Source of the DNA: Craspedostauros australis
Taxonomy: Eukaryota > Bacillariophyta > Bacillariophyceae > Mastogloiales > Achnanthaceae
Assembly (NCBI GenBank): GCA_026770025.1
Contig: JAMXDE010000013.1
Coordinates: 868,001-932,000 of the forward strand
Length of the DNA stretch: 64,000 bases
Direction of reading: 5' to 3'
Below the pieces are notes generated by a model, which searched no databases, was not told where the DNA came from, and saw nothing but the letters and a program-made list of their open reading frames with translations. The position numbers and the translations under genes are program-made. This document shows, piece by piece, positions 32,801-43,898 of the stretch; positions within the stretch are counted from its first letter, which is position 1, and the number at the start of each line of letters is the position of its first letter.

Positions 32801-34080
32801 GGTTCGCACAGCGATGCCATGAAACGCCGAGACTGCTGCAACAGGAACGCATCGCGCTGCACACGATACCATACACCCGCACCGTTGGCCGAGACGCTGT
32901 CGCATGTGTTGATCGCATCCGTTGTCGCGCGGGACGTGGTGCCGAAGACGGACGTGCCAAGATGGTCTTCATGGACGTCCACAGCGCACTCGCAGACGTT
33001 GTTGGATGCGCAGGAATCGCGGGCTTGGACCGGCTGCACGGGTGAAGGTGGCGCACTCGCTATCTGGGTCGGTAATGGAGTCGGTACGGAGTTCATCGTC
33101 GGCGCGGCCGTCTGACCGGCACCTGCCGAGTTGGAACTGGAGGTTGAGGTGGAACGTTTACGGGTGAACAACACAACACCGATGATGCCGCCAATCAAAG
33201 CCAAGATGGCAGCGCAGATGATGAGACGGCGCTTGGAGGCAGACGACGCATCATCCTTCATGTCACGCTGGGCCACCGCGGCATGCACCGCGACTGCCTC
33301 GATCTTTTTGCGCGCTTGTTTCTCGGCCTCCTCGCGGATCAGCTGCCGTTCCGTGTCGGGAATGTCCGCAGTGAACGAATCATCCTTGTCCGTCGAAGCG
33401 GTTGCATCGAGCGGAACCGCCAGCGGCAGGGATGCCGGGAAGCTGGAGAGGCTGCCTTGTTGTTGCTGTTGCTGTTGCTGCTCATGGCTGTGGTCTACGC
33501 TGCAATCATCCGCGGAGGATCCATCGGCACAAAGCCTTTGCGCGCCAACGCGGCTCGGTTTGGAACCATCCTCAAGGCCGTCCAGACCCTGCACCACCGC
33601 AAAGTGCGACGCCACTGTCGCTTGATCACCATTGCTGTTGCCATTGCTGACGCTGAGGTTGTCCTCGAGCAGCATCTTGTCGTAACGCGCGGATGCAGGG
33701 ATCGCGTTCCTGCTCGATCGATATCCCACGCCCGACATGGAATGCTCGGAGCCTTCGTGCTTGCTCGAGGATTCGTCATCGCACGACATGCTGAGGGAGG
33801 CCATGAGGCCTTTGCGCTTGGCGCCAACGGGCGACACCAAGGCACCCGACGCATCCAAGCGGCAATGCTTGGATCGGGACGACCTTTGCGTTTGCGCATC
33901 ATCGTCATTGTGCGGCGTCACGAGGCTTGTCGCCTGCGATGGCGAATGGCTCACCGAGACGGCCCCCGCTCTGGTCTGCCCGTTGCGTGGGCTGGTGTTG
34001 CCATTGTCTCGATCAGCTTGCCTCCGCAATCTGCCATGCCTGCTGCGCTTGCTGTTGTCTGAGTCCGAAGGAGTCCCCAT
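29816..34080 (-). CDS. Single-pass surface protein with repeated PPC-like beta modules (two exons)
   Basis: I read two exons, 34080-31782 and 31623-29816, joined across a 158-bp intron (31624-31781). The donor is G|GTGAGC and the acceptor CACAG, both in phase 1, and the splice restores a module that is interrupted otherwise. Product: about 1368 residues. The first ~280 residues are disordered and polar with a poly-Gln run, followed by a charged helix rich in Glu, Lys and Ala and a hydrophobic span at about 285-306 preceded by KRR, giving a type II-like anchor. The rest consists of about six modules of 150-180 residues. Each starts with a Cys-containing motif such as CEDALVV or CRRAIPLN and carries a WYKVEGTG-like strand, a TxIxxFxGxxCxxLxC strand and a YxIxVxG strand, similar to bacterial-type pre-peptidase C-terminal domains. 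Paired cysteines suggest disulphides outside the cell. Ligand and role are unknown. Confidence 0.8.
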
Positions 34081-35117
34081 CGCGCCAATCCAATCCACTA
34101 GGAGGATCTCGTGGACTAGTACTAGAATAGAATTGTGTGCTGTTTGCTATTAATATGATCCAATCTTGATGTTCCAGAGTATTCTTGTGATGGCGTTTGT
34201 GTCCTCTTGCCTTCTTGGTGCGATGATGTGACGACCTTCAACGGATGGATGTTTCGCTGGCGGGAGCTTCGGTGATGGTTGGTGGAGACAATCCAACTCC
34301 TTTGCGCTCATTCTTGTCTGAAACCACTCACACAAATCAACGCCGTGGCCGAACCAAAATGGTATCAGTGCACACGATCTCACACAACACCGTCATTGTT
34401 TCGTCTTGGTCTCATGAACAACTACGACATGGCCAACATGGAGACGCTCGCTTCACAAATCCCGGTTGTGACACAACAACACAAGCCATCAACAAGGTTT
34501 CATGTGATGTTGTGAGATGGGCGTTAAATGTGATTCTACCTTCGGAAGAACTCCATTGTCCCAATGTTGGTCTTGTTCGTGAGTCGCACAGCCAAAAGGT
34601 AGCGTTGTAGTCGTGGAGTGTTATGTGCGTAGGAGTACACAAAAGAAACTATTTAAGAAAGCCACCCCAACAGTCTCGCTGGGGATGTCTGTCTGTTGAC
34701 GAGTCTGTGAAAGCAAATGTGTCTGTTTGCGGATTGTGAGAACGACATGTGTCTGTCAGTTGAATCGAGCAGAACATCCGGGTGGCACTTCCAACCAGCT
34801 ACAAGAGCGATAGCAGGTCGTCGATCACACCCAACACCACGCCGGTGGTGTCGTGAGAGAAGAGCCATGCAAACGAAGCAGGAGAGGCCATGGGCAAATG
34901 ACATGTGGTGCAACCGCAGCCCCACTGCTGTGCTTGGTATTGGAAGCATGTCGCGGCATCCAACGACAACGTCGCTTCAAATGTACAGTTACCCTATTGG
35001 CATTTGCGCAGAGAATGAATGCAAACGTGCGGAGCAAAGTAGAGAACTCTCTCTCTATGGTATTTGGTGTGCATCATCTCGTTCAATTTATTATACTTGT
35101 TGGCTACTCTTGCAGTT
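34081..35117. other. 1-kb intergenic region, no gene
   Basis: It lies between the start of the surface-protein gene and the 3' end of AAA paralogue B. Short frames on both strands carry no motif. AT-rich words near 35080-35110 could include the paralogue's polyadenylation signal. Confidence 0.45.
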
Positions 35118-38100
35118 CTATTCAAAGTCCGTCTTGTGCTGTCGCAACAGCATTTCAACCTTCTTGTTCGCGCCCCACTGTCCGTATAGACTGATGGACT
35201 CCTCCAGATGCGCCTTTGCCTTCTCTGTGTTGCCTCTGCGAGCAAAGAAAGCAGAGTACCTCTCGTTCGCAAGGGCCTGGTCGTGAATGCGCACCTGCCG
35301 CCGCGTCATTTGGATGGCCTCATCGTATTGCTCGATTGCTTTCTTATCTTGTTTCTTCAGAGAGTACTTCTCCGCATCCAGAAGCGCAATGTACGGGATG
35401 CAATTCGGATTGCCCCTCTTGGCCCACCTCTTCAGGATCTTCAAGAATGTGCGGGCATGCTTGGTGTAGTAGGATGGTTTGCATTTGTGCGCCATCCCGA
35501 AGCAGCAGAGCGCACTATGGAACAGCCCGGGAGGCAGAGTGTAGCTGGATGGCGTCGTCTTGAGCCAATTCAAGCAAGATTTGATCGCAAGTTCCGAGCC
35601 GATCTCATACTCACCAAAGTGGGCCGCGAGGCACACTCGAAGGGTCTCACGAGTCATGATGTGTGCGTCTGCCATTTGATGGTTGGCATCATACGCTTCG
35701 TTTGTTTCGTTGTATGCATCCCCAATCAATTGGGTTGTGTGGTTGGAGGCACCTCGAAGGTTCAAGACAAGCTGCCATAGCATGAGGGCCAGCTGGTGTT
35801 GGAGGTTCTGCTGGAAGTCCTTCATGGTGCCGCTGTGAATCAATACATCTTCGTCGAGCGAGTCCAGCGATTTCCCTGTGTGCAGGCCAAAGATGAGAGA
35901 GCCATACAGAGACCAAGCACCAATTTCCACATCACCCATGGACATGCTCAATCTGGAGGCTTCCAACAGTTGGTCGGTACCATGTTCATATGGGTGCGTC
36001 CAGTGATGAATACCGACATGGTTGTAGAACAGGACCTTGCCGTCCAAACTACGATCATCTGATGCCTTGGTGATCTTCAGCGCCATCTCTCCACACTTGT
36101 GAGCCACATCGAAGCGCTCCAGTACGCACACATCGAGGATACCCTGGAAGGATAGGGCTGGTGCTGAATGTATCGTGATTCCTTGCTTCAAGCTCAGCCT
36201 CACTGCCTTCTCGGTGACCACGGGGACCAATTCCGGCGCCGTCAAGTATGCCACGGTATGCAGCTTGCTCAGTGTCTTCATCACTGCTTCGTGATGTTCG
36301 TCACTGAACACTGACAGCGTGTCGCTCATCTCCCTTTCCAACCGTCGAAGGGTTCCCTTGGTTGCCATCATGCCTCGAAGCACGTACACCACCCGACCGA
36401 AGGTTGAAGAAGGAAGATTGCAGCCAAGCTGCGACAGCAGGTCCAGATGCATCTCCGCAGCCCCTTTTTCCTCGGTCGTCTCTGTCTCCGACAAAGATAT
36501 GTCGACCAAGACATGATGCGCACGGACCTTGCTCAGTATGTCGCAGTCCTGATTGACGACGGCCTTGCAGTACGATCGTGCCTTAGCGAAGCTGGCGGTC
36601 ACGAAATGGCTCTCCGCTGCTGATGAGTACAGCTCCAGGCTCTCCTCCATCAACGTCTCCCAGTGATCATCGGGAAGGAGATCGATCGCCATGGCGAAGT
36701 ACGAAGATGCCAGATGGAAGGCAGACGCATTCGCGGCCTGCTGCCCAGCCTTGTGGTTGAGCATGATGATCTTCATGCGACGGTCCAGCTTCCGGTGGCT
36801 GGGCATGAGATCGGGTCTCGTGTTGAGGAGGTTCGCAATCATGAAGATCTTCTTGTCGAGCTGATTCTCAGATAGCGCGTACAGCAGGATCTCTCCAACT
36901 CGATACTTGAGCTCTGCGAGTTGGTCTTCTGTGGGTATCATGGACAGCGCGGCTTCTTGGACCTTGTCATGGATGAAGGCGTATCGCACGGATTTGGCCC
37001 GTCGTACCCGCATGCTCGTGTTCGTGCTGGGCGTCTGTTGGGAACCGCTATCAGTCAACGTGGAGCTTTGGCGATGCAGTACCTTGACTTTCTCGAGCAG
37101 CCCTTCCGTGAAGAATGTCTGGAGCATGGCGATGATCTCATCCTCCTTGACGATCTTGGTGACTTGGAACACCTCGCGGAAGAACTTGGAGTGGCTGGAG
37201 TGGATGAAGAGGCCCGTGATGACTGCGCAGACGTGCGAAGTAGAGAACGTGGCTCCGAGGCAGGCCGCGATGGATAGTACCCAGTGCGTGGAGGCGGACT
37301 TTTGGAGTCTCATCTTCATGAGGTCCATGATGTTGTCGCCCGCGGTTGCAGATCTGTAGGTGATCTCGTTGACATCCCAGGCCCATGCTGCTGCGTGGCT
37401 GGCGTCATTCGTGACTCCTGATACTTCTGGGAGTGTCGCCGCTGCTGTTGTGGGCGGTGTTGGCAGATGATTCTGGGTGATGAGACCGTCCTTGACGAGT
37501 GAGTCAAGGTACTGCTGGATGAAGAACATGTTGCCAGCCGTCTTCCCGTGCACGATCTCTGCCAGAGGCATCAAGTGTGCGAGCGATGATTCGGTTTCGC
37601 GATGATCGGGATGATTGCCTTCGTCTCCTTCATGCGAAGATACACGGAAGAGGCGCTGCAGATACACTGCTACCTCATCCACGCTCAGATCCTCGACCGA
37701 GAGCTTGCTGATGCGAATGGACCGTTCCCTCTTGGATTCTTCCAGCGATGCCAGGGTCGCCTTCAGGGTCTGGTTCACATCCAACATGTTCGAACGGTAC
37801 AGTCCGATGATGGTCAGGGATGTGCTCCGACTGTCCAGCAGCCAGGACTGGATGAGACCCAGCGAGGCTCGATCGGCCCACTGGAGGTCGTCGATGGCCA
37901 TGACCACTGGGCAGTAGCTGCAGAGGATCTGCATGAACCTGCGCAGCACGTACTTGATTCGTTGTGTGTGGCCTTCGTAGCTGATGGACGATCCACGGCC
38001 TCCAGCGATGCTGGCAGCAGAGAGGGAAACGGATCCATCACAGCCGCCATGGACCGATGGTGGCGACGATAATGCCAGGCCAGAATATGTGACCGACGTT

Positions 38101-38978
38101 GCGGAACCTGGGGGGTTGTTATTCCCAACAGCCTGCTGCGATGTCTTCACGGTCGTCAGCATTTCAATGTTAGGGATGACATGAGATAGCAGCGCTAGCT
38201 CTCCCATCGATAGCCCTTTCGACACCAACGCCGCGAGTGTCTGACGCTTCGATCCAGGGCCCTCAGTGCTTGCCTGGTGTTCCATCGAGGCCTTCACTTC
38301 TGACTGGGCCCTGCTTGCCACCTGTTCGCATAGCTCCGTCATGGCTGACTGGATCCCTGTGTACGGGACACCCTCTTTCTTGGTGGATAATTCGCATTTT
38401 CCTGTTGCGAAGAAGCCATCGAAAGGTACGTCTGTGTCACTGTCATTGTCGTTGTTGTCGTCATTGTTGCTGGCTTGATCTGGACTGTCGGAGCATGCTG
38501 TTTGAGGCAGCAAGCTTTTGCGGACTTCCTCGACGAGGGCTGACTTGCCGCTTCCGGACTGGCCAGAAATCAGCACCAATGATCGGATCTGATTTTGAGC
38601 GGCAGATGCTATGGTTGTATTTGGCACCGGCGGCGAGGGTGTTGGCGAGTCCTTCGTCTGCGTATTGTTGCTGTTGCTGCTGGCGGCGTCTTCGGTGCTG
38701 CTGCTTGCGGTGGCGAGAATGGCGGCACGAACATTGTCTTGAATTTGGTTGATGATTTGGGTTGGATCCTTCGGGAGGCTGGCCAAGGGTCCATGGTGTG
38801 AGGATGAATTCGATTGTTTCTTTGGCTGGCTTCGGATTGCGTTGAGCAACACACGGACTTCTTTGTCACGTCCAACCAGACCAACCTTGTCGAATGCGAG
38901 GCGTGGTGGGAGCTTATTTGCGGGTGTTGGTGCTGTGCTCGTGGGTGTCATCGTTTCCATCGCTGTGGTTGCCATCAT
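35118..38978 (-). CDS. AAA-type ATPase with C-terminal helical (TPR-like) repeats, paralogue B
   Basis: A single-exon gene of 1286 residues starting at an ATG at 38978. It shares its whole layout with paralogue A: LVGRDKE box near residue 34, Walker A GQSGSGKS at 139-146, Walker B ending IDDLQWAD near 355-366, an ATPase lid region, and a long helical C-terminal half ending in DFE. Stretches in the middle, for example the segment around SIAACLGATFSTSH, are nearly identical in the two copies, while the Ser/Asn-rich insert before Walker A and the last 400 residues have diverged more. That pattern fits a duplication followed by drift in disordered parts, with the core kept by selection. Both copies look intact. 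As with A, a signalling or scaffold role is inferred from the architecture only. Confidence 0.88.
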   Translation of the reverse strand: MMATTAMETMTPTSTAPTPANKLPPRLAFDKVGLVGRDKEVRVLLNAIRSQPKKQSNSSSHHGPLASLPKDPTQIINQIQDNVRAAILATASSSTEDAASSNSNNTQTKDSPTPSPPVPNTTIASAAQNQIRSLVLISGQSGSGKSALVEEVRKSLLPQTACSDSPDQASNNDDNNDNDSDTDVPFDGFFATGKCELSTKKEGVPYTGIQSAMTELCEQVASRAQSEVKASMEHQASTEGPGSKRQTLAALVSKGLSMGELALLSHVIPNIEMLTTVKTSQQAVGNNNPPGSATSVTYSGLALSSPPSVHGGCDGSVSLSAASIAGGRGSSISYEGHTQRIKYVLRRFMQILCSYCPVVMAIDDLQWADRASLGLIQSWLLDSRSTSLTIIGLYRSNMLDVNQTLKATLASLEESKRERSIRISKLSVEDLSVDEVAVYLQRLFRVSSHEGDEGNHPDHRETESSLAHLMPLAEIVHGKTAGNMFFIQQYLDSLVKDGLITQNHLPTPPTTAAATLPEVSGVTNDASHAAAWAWDVNEITYRSATAGDNIMDLMKMRLQKSASTHWVLSIAACLGATFSTSHVCAVITGLFIHSSHSKFFREVFQVTKIVKEDEIIAMLQTFFTEGLLEKVKVLHRQSSTLTDSGSQQTPSTNTSMRVRRAKSVRYAFIHDKVQEAALSMIPTEDQLAELKYRVGEILLYALSENQLDKKIFMIANLLNTRPDLMPSHRKLDRRMKIIMLNHKAGQQAANASAFHLASSYFAMAIDLLPDDHWETLMEESLELYSSAAESHFVTASFAKARSYCKAVVNQDCDILSKVRAHHVLVDISLSETETTEEKGAAEMHLDLLSQLGCNLPSSTFGRVVYVLRGMMATKGTLRRLEREMSDTLSVFSDEHHEAVMKTLSKLHTVAYLTAPELVPVVTEKAVRLSLKQGITIHSAPALSFQGILDVCVLERFDVAHKCGEMALKITKASDDRSLDGKVLFYNHVGIHHWTHPYEHGTDQLLEASRLSMSMGDVEIGAWSLYGSLIFGLHTGKSLDSLDEDVLIHSGTMKDFQQNLQHQLALMLWQLVLNLRGASNHTTQLIGDAYNETNEAYDANHQMADAHIMTRETLRVCLAAHFGEYEIGSELAIKSCLNWLKTTPSSYTLPPGLFHSALCCFGMAHKCKPSYYTKHARTFLKILKRWAKRGNPNCIPYIALLDAEKYSLKKQDKKAIEQYDEAIQMTRRQVRIHDQALANERYSAFFARRGNTEKAKAHLEESISLYGQWGANKKVEMLLRQHKTDFE

Positions 38979-40406
38979 GGTGATCTCTTGGAATCGGATC
39001 GCTTTTTTATGACTGAAGAGAAGGGAGCATGAGCAAAAATGGGATGGGCATGTGTTGTTGTGCTCATCTTGTCAGACGAAGATCCACCTGGCGTGATGCA
39101 GACGTCGTGCAGAAGGGAGATCCTTGGCGTAGGTACCAGCAATGGCCCGTCCGGGCCGGCCTCTTTGCCGAAACCAAAGAGGAGGATTCAACCATGCGGT
39201 CCCCGTTTTCTGATGTTGCTCGGCCCTTGTCCCGTCTAAGTTTTTCGTGATTGTTCCTCTTTTGATGCGAAATAGCTTCAATAGCTTGTGCAACAAGTGT
39301 CTTTCACGATCATGCTCACCCATGGGCGACTGAATCATTTCGAAGCTATCATGTCAAAGACACAATCAGAGGAGGCTTTTGAACCCGTAAAGACATCTTC
39401 CTCCACGTACAGGTTGGTGCGCCGCACCTTTCTCAGATTTCCAAATGGAGGATGACCGCATGAAGCTGTGATGGTTTGGAGGCAGAATAGAAAAGTCTGC
39501 TCACTGGGGCGTCTGCATCCATGATTTTCGGGGACAAGCGAAGCCCACTCACAAAGGCGATACCTGCGGCTGTGCGCATCCACGAGCCAAAAGCGAAGAG
39601 AGCGAAACGGGAACAGGGATGGAAACTGCACAGGTACAGATACAACATGAGGCCATGGACATCCGAAAGCAGGACACTCTTCAGAGTTTCCTTGTAATCG
39701 TATTAGTCCAATTTGACATTTCCCCCCCAAAAATATTTGGTCTTGGTTTTCTCACGACTGTCCGCCAACACGTTGCGTGTACCCCTCGGTACGAACCAAG
39801 ACCAAATGGGAACTGCAGAGAAACAAGGGATTGGAGACTACCAATCACTGATGTTTATCAAGAGGTTCATTGCAGATTACATTTGAATCACAAAAGTGAT
39901 TGGATTGAACTGCAAAGACTTCTTGTATGTATGACCTCAGCCCTTGACACAAACAGAATGATAGAAGTAGGAGTCATGCCTCTGCTGCTCCAAGACGAAC
40001 CAAGATCAGCAGGAGAACATGAGATGCTTGAAGGATCGATACATTGCAAGAAAGGAGTGAAACAAGGCACACAGCCAAGTGTCTTGCTCTGCAGAGAGTA
40101 CAATGATGTCTGCAGGAAATCTCCTGCAAACAACACTGCCAAGAAACATGTCCTGCATGATTGTTGTCTCTTCATTGTCTTCATCATCATCTTCATTATC
40201 TTCATCATCAACTTAATCATAAAATGCAAAAGTTCACAAGTCAAAACACTCTTCAAACACAGTACAAATCAATTGCATTCACTCTCGTCTTCCCATCGTA
40301 ACTCTGACACCAAACGACTTCATCAGTCGGTCCGAGTTGCGACATTGAACGCTTGCTCAAGGCAACACAACAAACAATTTTCTCACAGCAACAAAACACA
40401 AGTCCG
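38979..40406. other. Intergenic region, gene-poor
   Basis: Upstream region of AAA paralogue B followed by sequence with no supported gene. A plus-strand frame near 39619-40425 is long but runs into the solo LTR, contains a TCATCATCT simple-repeat tract (40183-40215) read as poly-Ile/Phe, and has no domain. A 14-bp inverted repeat at 39735-39807 is listed separately. Confidence 0.5.
39735..39807. repeat. Perfect 14-bp inverted repeat, 45-bp spacer
   Basis: ATTTGGTCTTGGTT at 39735-39748 is matched exactly by its reverse complement at 39794-39807. It could be a transcribed hairpin or the remains of a short inverted-repeat element; nothing else identifies it. Confidence 0.75.
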
Positions 40407-41200
40407 TGTCGAGATGTACATGTGAGTATATGTCAAGATGTACGTGTATATGTGCATCGTTCACCCGTTATTCTCTCATACGTACTTGGACGGTATAACT
40501 ACATTCGTGTCGATAGTATACTGTGATTCGTCAGAATTACAGGGGAAACGGAACACACGAAAAGGGGCAAGATTTCTGGAGGAAATTTGCAAATGACGAT
40601 TTCTGAGAGAATTGGAATATCGTCCGTCCATCCATCAATGGTACCAAGAGAATCTTGAGGTACTTCCCAACTAAACCTCAGATGACGATATCATCTGACA
40701 GACTACTGCATCACCAATGGAACGTGACATCTGGAGAGCAGAAGGACACCTACTGACGTCGACAGGATGTCATCATGTCACCACGTCGACATCTGTCTCC
40801 AAGTCAGAGCAGGAGGCGAAGATCCGATGACCAAAGGACATCAGCATCATGGATACAGAAGGTGAACTTCAAATGGCGAGTACTCATGGAGTAGGAACCA
40901 GTACTGAATGAACGGAGTGTCGAATACGGAGTACGTATCGAACACGGAGTATCGTGCGCGACGAGCACACGATGTTGAGAGAGAGAGAGAATACAGAGAG
41001 GAGCAAGAGAGCATCTCGCGTACCGACTCATAGTCGGAGACCGAATCTACGAAACAGATTGAAGCGCCGAGAGCATCGGGCAAGAGAACGGCGTACACCG
41101 AGAGCATCGGAGTAACCAACTAATGAAATAGCAAACAGAAGACTATCAACCAACACCATCTTCCACGATCGTAGGTTACCGTGCGCGGAACTTGCCAACA
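40407..41200 (+). repeat. Solo LTR of the second copia family, opposite orientation
   Basis: About 794 bp, matching the LTRs at 52258-53050 and 59321-60113 in reverse complement over its full length, including the TGTCGAGATG start and TTGCCAACA end. It is visibly more diverged from them than they are from each other, so it is older. No Gag-Pol sequence adjoins it on either side, and the flanks do not show an obvious target-site duplication. It is best read as the product of LTR-LTR recombination. Confidence 0.85.
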
Positions 41201-43795
41201 TTCATGTACTATCTTCTTTGTTGGGTACTCTGGTGTTGAGGATTTGTAGTTTCTTTATTGTTGCCAATTACTTTGCAGTATATTCGATGCTTGATCCTTT
41301 TCTGCTGCTGGTTGCTTCCTGTTAGATCTTCTCTGTGAATTGGGTTGTGGTTGGATGCTCCTCGTTCTGAATGTTCTTCATTGCTTCACTACTGGTTGCC
41401 AAATGTCATGTGGTGGTGCTCACTGCTAACCCACTAGTACCTGGTTGAAGCCAGATACTCTTCTCGATATTGAGCCGTGTTTGAATTCATTGGCAGTGGT
41501 TGGAAGCCCTTTTGCTTCTTCTGGAAACTGCCTACTACTTGTTGATCAATGACAATGTTCCCAGATCTTGCTGAATGCAGTCTTCTGATCGGTTGGTTGT
41601 TTCAGGAAGCAGTCTGCGCTCTGAATTCTGTGTGGTGCCAGTGATTTGTATGTGCATTGGTGTTTGCCGGATGTTGCCTTTCATGCCTTTGACAGGATGC
41701 GATGCTCTCCGTTTGTTGCGACATACACTGATGATCTGTACTGCATGCTGTGCTCTCTGCCCATCAGTTGCTTCCAGCCAGATGCTCTGCTATTGACCAT
41801 CAGCCGAATATACAACTTCTGAAGACTACTGTGATGTTCATTCCACAGGCTCAATGCTCAGCCATCCACAAGGCTCTGAATGCACCAACTTACTGAGCAT
41901 TGTCCTTGCCGCTGTGATGTCAGTGTTGTTGAGGCTGCTGTTGTCCTGATTCACAGCGTTTGCAGCTCGTTGTGCATTGCCAACTGCTTTTCACTGCCCT
42001 TTGCCCAGCGACATCATGTGGGATGAGAATTTGGCCTGCAGTGGGAGTGCAAGGAGATGCAGCTCCAGATCCACCATTGCCCTTCAACCATACTTGTATT
42101 CCTTGTGTGTCGGTACAAAGTGTTGACGATGGTTGCTGCATCTGCTGACAATGCTGCAGTAGGCGTTGGTGGAGTAGCTTGGTAGATTTCTCCGCTGGTG
42201 TGTTCATGAGATGGTGGTGTCTCATGGTCGTCGACGATGCTGTCGATACTGAACTACGCAGTGACATTCTGCTCAGCACACACTGAGCATATCTTCGACG
42301 GCCACAATGGAGTCGTTGTTAATGATAAGGTTGACCTGCGGCCCTGGTTGACTTGCTGTGCTGGATGCAATTGCGTTGTTGTTCAGTTTCTGTGGTGGAT
42401 GGTGTTGTTGGGACGAATCTGTTGGTCCACCCAACGCCTCCCACCAAACCATGCGTTGAATTTGTTAAGTTCGAATGCTTTGCGAGAACCAGATACTGTC
42501 TGTCCGTGACCCGCATACATACGTCATGATAATGAGACGAAGTGATTGGACAATGAATACTGATGATGACGTTTGACGAATGTCAATGATAAAATACGAG
42601 TACCAACGGATAATTTCAAATTTGAATTTCAAACGTTCACATTTCTCAGTAGACGAAATTGCGTAGATCGTTGCCATCCAATACGAGTAACGTTAATGAG
42701 GTTGCGCGAGCCAATATTTAAAATGGACACTCTCGCTTTGAATTTATGGTGACTAAAGGGGTTCCACCATTGCTTCTTCTCCAGCTTACTCACTGCCACC
42801 CAGAAGACTGCATGTACTTCAATACTTCATAAATGATTTCCTTCAAAGACTTGGGACGATTTCTTCGACAAGGGTTGAATTGGACGACTGAGATCGAACA
42901 CATGTGAACAAGGACATTCGTCACAGTACAACACGGCGATGCACGAGACTGAGCATGTCAATCCCATTCTCCATCGTTATCTCGCTCTTTCAGAAGCTAT
43001 TATACTCGATTACCCCCTGTCCATTGGAAGTACCGCCTTCACCATCATAATCCTGTACGCAGTGAAACGAGAATGAGGAGGGGAAGAGCAGTTTGGGCAG
43101 CTGCACACGTTGACACCGCGAGTTGACCATGTTGTGAGCACCGAATAATTTTCCGTCTGCCCGTCTGTGCGGAAATCGGCATCAAGTTTTGCCTCTGACC
43201 AACGAAAAACAGATTCTCGAACTCGTGAACAAACCAAAATGTCATGAGATAGTCCCAAACTCGAGAAAAACAACACGACAGATCGTGGGCTCCATTCGAG
43301 GTAGCCTGCCCAACTTCATCACCTCATAACTTTAAATGTAAGATCCCCCTGGAGCTTTAATCTCGTATTATGAATCTAAGTATGATAAAGTGTATGTGCG
43401 CCAAGTCTCATCTAAATCGAAGGACCAAAATCAAAGAATCCTGCCTGGACCGCACCGCTATTGACTCACACGGGTCATATTCTGGATATGTTTATTGAGT
43501 CTGTTGTGAGCGACGAAAATAGTAGTACTAGCATGGTTTCGAAGCAAGAACTCTACTAGAAGACAACTCCGTTGTAGACATCGATAGAAGTTTTATGATT
43601 GGATAATCACAAATCTCCGCGTGGAAATGACACTTTTGCCGGGACTCTCTGAGTGGAAACGATTTCCATTTCTGCTGCAGAAGTGGAAATCATGTCCACT
43701 CAGCGAGGGGGTGATTTCTCGCCACCCCCGGAAAAATGTCTCTATCAGGTTATGACTCCCCTGTGGGACTGGGTGAGTAGAATGCGAAACTCCTC
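41201..43795. other. 2.6-kb gene-free stretch with degenerate internal repeats
   Basis: The part 41200-42450 is rich in TTG/CTG and contains loosely repeated phrases, such as GCCAGATACTC near 41450 and GCCAGATGCTC near 41773, without any convincing reading frame. The part 42500-43600 is AT-richer and featureless. A near-perfect hairpin at 43649-43703 sits near its right end, next to the boundary of the old copia element. Confidence 0.5.
43649..43703. repeat. Near-perfect 55-bp palindrome (27-bp arms, 1-base centre)
   Basis: Arms at 43649-43675 and 43677-43703 pair at about 24 of 27 positions around a single central base. Such a compact snap-back could cruciform in DNA or fold as a stable RNA hairpin if transcribed. 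It lies about 90 bp outside the old copia element. Confidence 0.75.
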
Positions 43796-43898
43796 TATTA
43801 TTTGTGAGTGTTGTCCGAAGACAACCCCCGACCAGTATTTGACTAGTACGATTAGTAAAGAAGTGAGAAGTGAGAAGTAAGGAATTCAGTGAAAATTG
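43796..43898 (-). repeat. Short 3' LTR of the old copia element
   Basis: It matches 60172-60270 nearly base for base, with a few changes and a small length difference in a GTGAGAA-type run. Its inner edge follows a purine tract. The precise outer boundary is uncertain by a few bases. Confidence 0.72.

Noticed and set aside
39619-40425. 268-codon plus-strand frame
   Set aside because: It has no domain, reads a TCATCATCT simple repeat as poly-Ile/Phe and runs into the solo LTR.
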